A stretch of 64,000 nt of DNA, taken from positions 960,001 to 1,024,000 of the forward strand of contig NZ_JABWQX020000001.1 in NCBI RefSeq assembly GCF_014268655.2, in the 5' to 3' direction. Source of the stretch: Pseudomonas marvdashtae (GTDB taxonomy: Bacteria > Pseudomonadota > Gammaproteobacteria > Pseudomonadales > Pseudomonadaceae). This document shows positions 52,802-60,281 of this stretch, in pieces. Under the pieces are notes generated by a model. The model did not search any database. It worked only from the letters and a program-made list of their open reading frames with translations, and had not been told where the DNA came from. Within the stretch, counting starts at the first letter, position 1; each line of letters opens with the position of its first letter. Position numbers and translations under genes: made by a program.

Positions 52802-53770
52802 TCAGTTCACGACCCGGGTGCCTGTCAGGCTTGCACTCAACTCATACGCCGTCAGTTCGGCCTGGTGCGCCGCCAGGATCTCCGGCAGCGAACCTCGCAA
52901 GTACTCGACCCACGTCTTGATCTTCGCGTCCAGGTACTGGCGCGAAGGATAGATGGCGTACAGGTTCAGTTCCTGAGAGCGATAGTTGGGCATGACCCGC
53001 ACCAGCGTGCCGTTGCGCAAGCCTTCGATGGCGGCGTACACCGGCAATACGCCCACGCCCATGCCGCTGGTAATGGCGGTTTTCATGGCATCGGCGGAAT
53101 TCACCAGGAAGGGTGAATTGCTGACCGTGACCATTTCCTGGCCTTCCGGGCCGTCGAACACCCATTTCTCCAGCGGAATGACCGGGCTGACCAGGCGCAG
53201 GCAGGCGTGGTTGAGCAGGTCGCTGGGTTTTTGCGGACAGCCGCTGGCCTTCACATAGGCGGGCGACGCACAAACGATGCTGTAAGTGATGCCCAGGCGC
53301 TGGGAGACGAAACCTGAATCCGGCAGCTCGCTGGCGAGGACGATGGAGACGTCGTAGCCCTCGTCGAGGATGTCTGGCACGCGGTTGGCCAGGGTCAGGT
53401 CGAAGGTCACGTCCGGATGGGTCTTGCGGTAGCGAGCGATGGCGTCGATCACGAAGTGCTGGCCGATGCCGGTCATGGTGTGCACCTTCAACTGCCCGGC
53501 AGGTCGCGCGTGGGCGTCGCTGGCCTCGGCTTCTGCTTCTTCGACATACGCCAGGATCTGCTCGCAACGCAGCAGATAGCGTTTACCCGCCTCGGTCAGC
53601 GCAATGCGGCGCGTGGTGCGGTTGAGCAGGCGGGTTTGCAGGTGGGCTTCGAGGTTGGAAACCGCACGCGAGACGTTGGCCGTGGTGGTGTCCAGTTGCG
53701 CGGCGGCAGCGGTGAAGCTGCCGGCTTCGGCCACACAGCTGAACGCGCGCATGTTTTGCAAAGTGTCCAT
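52802..53770 (-). CDS. LysR-family transcriptional regulator
   Basis: 322 residues. The N-terminal winged helix-turn-helix (residues 1-60, FSCVAEAGSFTAAAAQL and ANVSRAVSNLEAHL) is followed by a periplasmic-binding-protein-like effector domain. It is divergent from the outer membrane factor and FUSC export operon, the arrangement seen for AaeR with aaeXAB, so it probably activates that operon in response to an aromatic acid. The effector is inferred only. Confidence 0.92.
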   Translation of the reverse strand: MDTLQNMRAFSCVAEAGSFTAAAAQLDTTTANVSRAVSNLEAHLQTRLLNRTTRRIALTEAGKRYLLRCEQILAYVEEAEAEASDAHARPAGQLKVHTMTGIGQHFVIDAIARYRKTHPDVTFDLTLANRVPDILDEGYDVSIVLASELPDSGFVSQRLGITYSIVCASPAYVKASGCPQKPSDLLNHACLRLVSPVIPLEKWVFDGPEGQEMVTVSNSPFLVNSADAMKTAITSGMGVGVLPVYAAIEGLRNGTLVRVMPNYRSQELNLYAIYPSRQYLDAKIKTWVEYLRGSLPEILAAHQAELTAYELSASLTGTRVVN

Positions 53771-53979
53771 GGAGGGCTCTCTTGGGAGGTGCCAAATTGT
53801 GACATGAAGTTACAACGCTACGGGACCCCGACTTACGGATTATCACGTTAACGGTAACAAAGAATCACAGAAAGGTCGGCTTATCGCCGTTGGAGGCGAT
53901 GCCTAGAATTGCCGCCACTGTGGTGCGGTCCGCTGCGTTACCACAGGTCCCCGACCTTCTCCCCCAGGAATTTGCGCCA

Positions 53980-55455
53980 GTGCCGCGTTGCATCAGCACA
54001 GAGCTGAAGACTCTCAGTGTTTGGGTTTTGACGTTGACCCTCGGCGGTTGCATCGGCACGGGAGGGATTGCGCCGCAAGGCAAGGCGCTGTCGGCCAACC
54101 AGCTGGCGACCGATGAAGCGATTCGCCAGGCCGCCGGCGAGGCCCGCTGGCCCACCCGTCGATGGTGGAAGTCCTATGGCGACTCGCAACTGGATCGCTG
54201 GATCGCTTTGGCCGTGCAAGACAGCCCGAGCCTGGCCGTGGCCGCCGCCCGAGTGCGGCAGGCCAAGGCCATGGCCGGTGTCGCGCAAGCCGCCGAGTCG
54301 CTGCAGATCAATGCCCAGTCCACCCTCAAGCGCCACAACTGGCCGACCGATCAATTCTATGGCCCCGGCGAGCTGGCCGATACCACTACCTGGGACAACA
54401 ACGCCGCCCTGGGCCTGAGCTACGCCTTGGATTTATGGGGGCGCGAGCGCAACGCCAGCGAGCAGGCTGTCGATCTGGCCCACACCAGCGTCGCCGAGGC
54501 GCGGCAGGCGCAGTTGGAGTTGCAGAACAACATTGTGCGCGCCTATATCCAGTTTTCGCTGCACTACGCCCAGCGCGACATCGTCGCCGCGACGCTCGCT
54601 CAACAGGAGCAGATTCGGCAACTGGCGCAAAAACGCCTGGACGGCGGCATCGGCACCCATTTTGAAGTCAGCCAGGCCCAGGCGCCGTTGCCCGAAACCC
54701 ATCGCCAACTCGACGCCCTCGAAGAAGCCATCGCCTTGAGCCGCAATCAACTGGCGGCGCTCGCAGGCAAGGGGCCGGGAGACGGCGCGTCCCTGCAACG
54801 GCCGAGCCTGGCGCTGGGGGCTCCGTTGAAACTGCCGTCGGCGTTGCCCGCCGAACTGCTCGGCCAGCGCCCGGATGTGGTTGCCGCGCGCTGGCAAGTG
54901 GCGGCCCAGGCCCGTGGCGTCGATGTGGCGCGGGCCGGTTTTTATCCCAATGTCGATCTGGTTGGCAGCCTCGGCTACATGGCTACCGGCGGCGGGGCGC
55001 TGGAGTTTCTGACCGGCAAGAAACTCACCTACAACGTCGGGCCGGCCATCTCGCTGCCGATCTTTGACGCAGGGCGCTTGCGTGGAGCGTTGGGAGAAGC
55101 CGCGGCGGGTCACGACATCGCCGTGGCGCACTACAACCAGACCCTGGTGGATGCCCTCAAGAGCGTTTCCGACCAGTTGATTCGCCGCGAATCGATGGAC
55201 AAGCAACAGGCTTTCGCCGCCGAGTCGGTGGCCGCCGCCCAGCGCACCTACGACATCGCCATGGTGGCGTTCCAGCGTGGCCTCACCGATTACCTCAATG
55301 TGCTCAACGCCCAGAGCCTGTTATTCAAGCAACAACAGGTACTTCAGCAAGTAGAAGCCGCGAGATTGACTGCTCATGCCGATCTGGTGACGGCGCTGGG
55401 TGGCGGGTTGGAGGCTGGCAGCGACGTGCCTGCTGTGAGCCACGGTGCCAAATAG
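53980..55455 (+). CDS. Outer-membrane efflux lipoprotein (NodT/OprM family)
   Basis: About 491 residues. The signal ends LTLTLGGC, giving a lipidated N-terminal cysteine. The protein then has the duplicated helical-barrel repeats of TolC-type outer-membrane factors (LDLWGRERNASEQA, LLGQRPDVVAARWQ, SLPIFDAGRLRGALGEA). The GTG at 53980 is favoured because AGGAA lies nine bases upstream and it gives a normal-length lipoprotein signal; longer starts lengthen the signal implausibly. It overlaps or abuts the FUSC gene. It is the natural outer-membrane partner of the operon and possibly also of the neighbouring RND pump. Confidence 0.88.
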   Translation: MPRCISTELKTLSVWVLTLTLGGCIGTGGIAPQGKALSANQLATDEAIRQAAGEARWPTRRWWKSYGDSQLDRWIALAVQDSPSLAVAAARVRQAKAMAGVAQAAESLQINAQSTLKRHNWPTDQFYGPGELADTTTWDNNAALGLSYALDLWGRERNASEQAVDLAHTSVAEARQAQLELQNNIVRAYIQFSLHYAQRDIVAATLAQQEQIRQLAQKRLDGGIGTHFEVSQAQAPLPETHRQLDALEEAIALSRNQLAALAGKGPGDGASLQRPSLALGAPLKLPSALPAELLGQRPDVVAARWQVAAQARGVDVARAGFYPNVDLVGSLGYMATGGGALEFLTGKKLTYNVGPAISLPIFDAGRLRGALGEAAAGHDIAVAHYNQTLVDALKSVSDQLIRRESMDKQQAFAAESVAAAQRTYDIAMVAFQRGLTDYLNVLNAQSLLFKQQQVLQQVEAARLTAHADLVTALGGGLEAGSDVPAVSHGAK

Positions 55456-55462
55456 ACATTTC

Positions 55463-57655
55463 ATGAGGACTCTACGTGCCCCCTTGCGCCGGCTCCATCG
55501 CCTCGAATGGCGCCGTGGTTTCTTCGACTGGGCCCGTAGCGACGGAGTGACCTGGGTCTACATCTTCAAAGTGTTGTTGGCCGCGTTCCTGACGTTATGG
55601 CTGGCAATGCGCCTGGAACTGCCACAACCGCGCACGGCCATGATCACGGTGTTCATCGTCATGCAGCCCCAGAGCGGCCAGGTATTGGCCAAAAGCTTCT
55701 ATCGCTTGCTCGGCACCTTGGCCGGTTCGGCGGTGATGGTCGCGCTGATCGCCTTGTTCGCACAGAACACCGAACTGTTCCTCGGCTGCCTGGCAATCTG
55801 GGTCGGAATCTGCTCGGCGGGAGCGGCGCGTTATCGCAATTTCCGGGCCTACGGGTTTGTGCTGGCAGGCTACACCGCGGCAATGATCGGCCTGCCGGCC
55901 CTGGCCCATCCAGAAGCGGCGTTCATGGCGGCGGTCTGGCGGGTACTGGAGATTTCCTTGGGGATTCTCTGTGCGACCTTGGTCAGCGCCGCGGTCCTGC
56001 CGCAAACCGCGAGCGCCGCCATGCGCAACGCGCTTTATCAGCGCTTCGGCGTATTCGCCCTGTTCGTCACCGATGGCTTGCGCGGGCGCGGCCAGCCCGA
56101 GGCATTCGAGGCGCGCAACGTTGGTTTCATCGCCGAAGCGGTGGGCCTGGAAAGCCTGCGCAGCGTGACTGTCTTCGAGGATCCGCACATGCGTCGGCGC
56201 AACGGCCGGCTCAGCCGCTTGAACAGTGAGTTCATGGGCGTCACCACGCGTTTCAATGCCTTGCACCAGTTGCTCGACCGTTTGCGCGAGGCCCGGGCGG
56301 ATCACGTGGTAAACGCCATCAAACCCGGTTTGCAGACGCTGGCCGAATTGCTCGATGGCTTCAGCGCGCGGGCCTTGACCGATGCCGATGCGGCGCGTCT
56401 GGCGGCGGCACTGGCTGACTACAAGGCCGACTTGCCGGCCTTGGTGCGCCGGTTGCGGGCGCTCTTCCAAGAGACGGATCCCAGTGATGCGCAGCAGTTG
56501 GATTTCCATACGGCCTACGAGCTGCTCTATCGCTTTGTCGACGACTTGCACGGCTACGCCCAGACCCATGCGTCGCTGGCCGATCATCGCCACGAACGCG
56601 AACGCTGGGACGAGCCCTTCGTATCGCAGACCAACGGCTTGGCCGCTGCAGCTTCCGGGTTTCGCGCAGCCTTTATCTTGCTGGTGCTGGGCAGCTATTG
56701 GGTCGTCACGGCCTGGCCGAGCGGCGCGACCATGACGATGATCGCTGCCGCCACCGTGGGCTTGTCGGCCGCCACGCCGAACCCCAAGCGCATGGCGTTC
56801 CAGATGGCTTGCGGGACGTTGTTTGGGGCGTTGATCGGTTTCGTCGAAATGTTTTTTGTCTTCCCATTGATCGACGGCTTTGCTTTGCTCTGCGTGATGT
56901 TGGCGCCGGTGATCATGCTGGGCTCATTCCTCAGTTCACGCCCGCAATACGCCGGCGTCGGGCTGGGGCTGCTGATTTTCTTCAGCACCGGCTCGGTGCC
57001 GGACAACCTGACGGTCTACAACCCTTACACCTTCATCAACGATTACATTGCGATGATCCTCGGCATGCTGGTGTGCGCGGCGGCTGGCGCGATCATCCTG
57101 CCGCCCAACAGCCGCTGGATGTGGCGTCGACTCGAACAGGACCTGCGCGAGCAAGTGGTGTTTGCCATCAGCGGCAAGCTCAAGGGCCTGGCCTCGGGCT
57201 TCGAGAGTCGCAGCCGTGACTTGCTGCACCAAGCCTACGGTCTCGCGGCGGGGCAGCCGCAGGTGCAACGGGAGCTGTTGCGCTGGCTGTTGGTGGTGCT
57301 GGAGGTCGGCCACGCGGTCATCGAATTGCGTAAGGAACAGGCAATCCTGCCGGTGCACCCGGCCTATGCCGAAAGCCAGCCATGGCGACAGGCGATCCGC
57401 CTGATGGGACGAGCGCTGGTGCGGCTGTTCCGCCAGCCTGGCCAGAACAATCTGGAGCGTGCGCGGGTGGCGGTCGACGATGCGATCAGCCGCGTGCAAG
57501 CCACTGATGAACCTTTCGCCGCGCATTTCGACACCTCGGCCCTGCGCCGGGTGAAAAGCTACCTGCACTTTATCCGGACCTCGCTGATGGACCCGCAATC
57601 CCCCTTGTCGGCCCACGCCGCGCCGCTGCTCCAGGAACCTCGACATGCCTCGTGA
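55463..57655 (+). CDS. FUSC-family inner-membrane exporter, AaeB-like
   Basis: 730 residues: two sets of about six membrane helices, each followed by a large cytoplasmic region, as in AaeB (p-hydroxybenzoate exporter) and other aromatic-acid exporters. The repeated TAMITVFIVMQPQSGQV and the second-half ATMTMIAAATVGLSAATPNP are the paired membrane modules. The ATG at 55463 is chosen; a GTG at 55445 overlapping the upstream gene is possible. It overlaps the DUF1656 gene by 11 bases. Confidence 0.9.
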   Translation: MRTLRAPLRRLHRLEWRRGFFDWARSDGVTWVYIFKVLLAAFLTLWLAMRLELPQPRTAMITVFIVMQPQSGQVLAKSFYRLLGTLAGSAVMVALIALFAQNTELFLGCLAIWVGICSAGAARYRNFRAYGFVLAGYTAAMIGLPALAHPEAAFMAAVWRVLEISLGILCATLVSAAVLPQTASAAMRNALYQRFGVFALFVTDGLRGRGQPEAFEARNVGFIAEAVGLESLRSVTVFEDPHMRRRNGRLSRLNSEFMGVTTRFNALHQLLDRLREARADHVVNAIKPGLQTLAELLDGFSARALTDADAARLAAALADYKADLPALVRRLRALFQETDPSDAQQLDFHTAYELLYRFVDDLHGYAQTHASLADHRHERERWDEPFVSQTNGLAAAASGFRAAFILLVLGSYWVVTAWPSGATMTMIAAATVGLSAATPNPKRMAFQMACGTLFGALIGFVEMFFVFPLIDGFALLCVMLAPVIMLGSFLSSRPQYAGVGLGLLIFFSTGSVPDNLTVYNPYTFINDYIAMILGMLVCAAAGAIILPPNSRWMWRRLEQDLREQVVFAISGKLKGLASGFESRSRDLLHQAYGLAAGQPQVQRELLRWLLVVLEVGHAVIELRKEQAILPVHPAYAESQPWRQAIRLMGRALVRLFRQPGQNNLERARVAVDDAISRVQATDEPFAAHFDTSALRRVKSYLHFIRTSLMDPQSPLSAHAAPLLQEPRHAS

Positions 57656-57845
57656 GATCGCCTTCCATGGCGTGTACATGCCCACCATGACCCTGATGTT
57701 TTTCATCGCTGCCGGCTTGGCCTGGGTGCTGGACCGTTTCCTTTCAGGGCTGGATCTGTACCGTTTTTTCTGGCATCCGGCGTTGCTGCGCCTGAGCCTG
57801 TTTACCTGCCTGTTCGGCGCGCTGGCGCTGGCGGTCTACCGTTGA
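57645..57845 (+). CDS. DUF1656 small membrane protein (AaeX-like)
   Basis: 66 residues with two membrane helices (about 12-30 and 47-64), the size and form of DUF1656 proteins (AaeX in E. coli). These are always found between or beside FUSC pump and HlyD-type adaptor genes. The role is not established. It is translationally coupled to the pump gene. Confidence 0.88.
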   Translation: MPREIAFHGVYMPTMTLMFFIAAGLAWVLDRFLSGLDLYRFFWHPALLRLSLFTCLFGALALAVYR

Positions 57846-57855
57846 GAACGAAGCA

Positions 57856-58713
57856 ATGAAAAAGTTTTTCAGCCTGATGGCGACGTTGCTGGTGCTGGCC
57901 CTGGCGCTGTGGATCGGTCGTACGCTCTGGGTTCATTACATGGACACGCCCTGGACCCGCGATGGCCGGGTGCGGGCCGACATCATCAACGTGGCGGCCG
58001 ATGTCAGCGGCGAGGTGGTCGAGGTTCCAGTGCGTGACAATCAGCAGGTGAAAAAGGGCGACCTGCTGATGCGCATCGACCCCGAGCATTACCGCATCGC
58101 GGTCAAACAGGCCCGTTCTCTGGTGGCGTCGCGCAAGGCCACCTGGGAAATGCGCAAGGTCAATGCCCACAGGCGTGCCGACCTGGACAGCCTGGTGATC
58201 TCCCGTGAAAACCGTGACGACGCCAGCAACCTCGCCGACTCGGCCCTGGCCGACTACCAGCACGCCCAGGCGCAACTGGAGGCCGCGGAGCTGAACCTTG
58301 CCCGCACGCAAGTTCGCGCGGCGGTGGACGGCTACGTCACCAACCTCAACGTGCACCGGGGCGACTACGCGCGAATCGGCGAGGCGAAGATGGCGGTGGT
58401 GGATCTGAATTCGTTCTGGGTCTATGGCTTTTTCGAAGAAACCAAGTTGCCCAAGGTGCGGGTTGGCGATCCTGCGCAGTTGCAAATGATGAGCGGGGAG
58501 ATGCTCAAGGGGCATGTGGAGAGTATTTCCCGGGGGATCTACGACCGCGACAATCCCCAAAGCCGCGAATTGGTCGCCGACGTAAACCCCACGTTCAACT
58601 GGGTGCGCCTGGCCCAGCGGGTACCGGTGCGCATTCACCTGGACGAGGTGCCGGATGGCGTGTTGCTGGCGGCGGGGATGACGTGCACGGTGGTGGTAGA
58701 ACCTAAGCGCTGA
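57856..58713 (+). CDS. HlyD/EmrA-type periplasmic adaptor, AaeA-like
   Basis: 285 residues. One N-terminal membrane helix (about 5-24), then a first lipoyl half (VAADVSGEVVEVPVRDNQQV), a short helical hairpin and a second lipoyl half (TQVRAAVDGYVTNLNVHRGD). It connects the FUSC pump to the outer-membrane factor. It completes a four-gene export operon: outer membrane factor, pump, DUF1656 protein and adaptor. Confidence 0.92.
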   Translation: MKKFFSLMATLLVLALALWIGRTLWVHYMDTPWTRDGRVRADIINVAADVSGEVVEVPVRDNQQVKKGDLLMRIDPEHYRIAVKQARSLVASRKATWEMRKVNAHRRADLDSLVISRENRDDASNLADSALADYQHAQAQLEAAELNLARTQVRAAVDGYVTNLNVHRGDYARIGEAKMAVVDLNSFWVYGFFEETKLPKVRVGDPAQLQMMSGEMLKGHVESISRGIYDRDNPQSRELVADVNPTFNWVRLAQRVPVRIHLDEVPDGVLLAAGMTCTVVVEPKR

Positions 58714-58729
58714 GGTTGCATAAAGCTCC

Positions 58730-58771
58730 TGTGGCGAGGGGATTTATCCCCGTTGGGCTGCACAGCAGCCC
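58730..58771. repeat. REP element, single copy
   Basis: A 42-bp element starting TGTGGCGAGGGGATTTATCC and ending CACAGCAGCCC, nearly identical to the copy at 2431. It lies between the convergent adaptor and short-chain dehydrogenase genes. Confidence 0.85.
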
Positions 58772-58793
58772 TAAACTCGTTGCCCCTTTATGA

Positions 58794-59618
58794 TTAAAGC
58801 GCCCGACCCAACCCAAACCGTTTCATCAATCCCTTCTCCAGCAGCGCCTTGGGTAACAAAGCCGCCATCAATGGCAACGCCCGGCTGCCATTGCCCAGAC
58901 GCAACAAGCGCGGCGGTTTGGGTTGTTGCACGGCTTTGAGCAGCCCTGCGGCGAATTCGCTGGCCGGGGTCGGGTTGTCCTGGGAAGCCTTGGCCCGGGC
59001 ACGGATACCTTCACGCAGCGGCCACCAGGGCGACTGTTCGCTGATCAGCCGTTCGGCTTCATGACCGGCATTCTTGGCGAAGCTGGAGGCGATGGCGCCG
59101 GGCTGGACTTCCATCACCCGGATGCCGAACGGCGCCAGTTCCATGCGCAGCGCATCGCTCAAGGCATGCACCGCTGCCTTGGAGGCGCAATAGGCGCCGG
59201 CGAATGGCGTGACCAGCACCCCGGAAACGCTGCCGATATTCACCACCAACCCCTTGGCACGCCGTAGCACTGGAAATAGCGCGCGGGTCACGCCGACGAG
59301 GGCGAACACGTTGGTTTCGAACTGGCGCTGCATGGCCGGCACACCGCCGTCCAGCAGCGGCCCCATGGCGCCATAACCGGCGTTGTTGATCAGGACATCA
59401 AGGCCGCCATGTTGCTGGTTGATCCTTTCACTCAACTGTTCCAAGGCCGCGCCGTCGTTAACGTCCAGTTGCACGGCAGTGAACCCGGCGGCGCTGAGCA
59501 GTGCCACATCTTCAGCCCTGCGCGCACTGGCCCAGACTTGGTAACCGGAGGCCTTGAAGACGTCGGCGAGGGCGCGGCCGATGCCGCTGGAACATCCGGT
59601 GATCAACGCAACGGGCAT
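58794..59618 (-). CDS. Short-chain dehydrogenase/reductase
   Basis: 274-residue classical SDR. The cofactor loop GCSSGIG is at 8-14, NNAG is at 78-81, and the catalytic residues are S130, Y143 and K147 (YCASK). The ATG at 59618 has AAGGAA upstream and gives the family N-terminus MPVALITG. The substrate is not known. It follows the small membrane protein gene by about 30 bp on the same strand and may share its transcript. Confidence 0.92.
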   Translation of the reverse strand: MPVALITGCSSGIGRALADVFKASGYQVWASARRAEDVALLSAAGFTAVQLDVNDGAALEQLSERINQQHGGLDVLINNAGYGAMGPLLDGGVPAMQRQFETNVFALVGVTRALFPVLRRAKGLVVNIGSVSGVLVTPFAGAYCASKAAVHALSDALRMELAPFGIRVMEVQPGAIASSFAKNAGHEAERLISEQSPWWPLREGIRARAKASQDNPTPASEFAAGLLKAVQQPKPPRLLRLGNGSRALPLMAALLPKALLEKGLMKRFGLGRAL

Positions 59619-59649
59619 GGCGCTTTCCTTGGGTAACGTTGTGATGGAA

Positions 59650-60114
59650 TCAGTTGGAAAAACTACCCTGCAACCGCTCGGCACGAAACTCCAGCGTTTG
59701 CGGGCGATAACCGGGGCGCAACGGCGGCAACGGCAGGCAGTCTTGCCAGTCGGCGCCAGGTTGCAATTCGCCAGGGCCGCGATAGCGGGGTGAGCTGTAG
59801 ACGTTTTCGGCCAGGTTGATGGTGTCGCCGGGCGCGTAGGCCGCTATACGCCAGTGCAGCTCGGTCAACGGCACGTCGTTGCCATTTTTCAGGCTCAACG
59901 ACAGCGGACGATCAGCAGGGCAGCGCTCAGGCGCATAGGCAATGCGCACATCCAGGCGATCCAGCTGCCGGGTTTCGCGGTTTTCCTGCCAAAGCACCCA
60001 CGCCGCGACCAGCCCCAGCCCGATGAACGCCGCCAGGGAGACCGGCAAGGCCTTGGCCGGGTAGCGCAACAGCAGGATGAGCCAGGTGATGACCAGCAAA
60101 ACGCCGATGAGCAT
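59650..60114 (-). CDS. Small membrane protein of unknown function
   Basis: 154 residues with two N-terminal membrane helices (about 3-18 and 24-41, before a charged WQENRETRQLDRLD stretch) and a roughly 105-residue soluble, probably beta-rich domain. CPADRPLSLSLKNGNDVPLTELHWRI suggests an immunoglobulin-like or C2-like sandwich. GGAGG lies upstream of the ATG at 60114. No enzyme motif is visible. It precedes the SDR gene. Confidence 0.75.
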   Translation of the reverse strand: MLIGVLLVITWLILLLRYPAKALPVSLAAFIGLGLVAAWVLWQENRETRQLDRLDVRIAYAPERCPADRPLSLSLKNGNDVPLTELHWRIAAYAPGDTINLAENVYSSPRYRGPGELQPGADWQDCLPLPPLRPGYRPQTLEFRAERLQGSFSN

Positions 60115-60199
60115 GGTTGAAGCCTCCGTGACCTTCGCCACATCCTACCGAAGGGGGCGGGAAATGGGTATTCACCTGCCTTTTGGCCGCCGGTCGTCA

Positions 60200-60215
60200 C
60201 TGTCACATCTGACAG
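60200..60215. promoter_or_regulatory. 16-bp palindrome upstream of Rhs gene 1
   Basis: CTGTCACATCTGACAG is an inverted repeat (CTGTCA/TGACAG with a four-base centre) located 67 bp before the first Rhs start. The identical sequence, with matching flanks (CAC before, TAGGCA after), occurs at the same distance before the second Rhs gene. It is a candidate operator or promoter-linked element. Confidence 0.6.
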
Positions 60216-60281
60216 TAGGCAACGTTGTGGAGTCGAGGTTTGATGGTCTGCGACCACCCTGGCGCTACGACGGGACACTGG

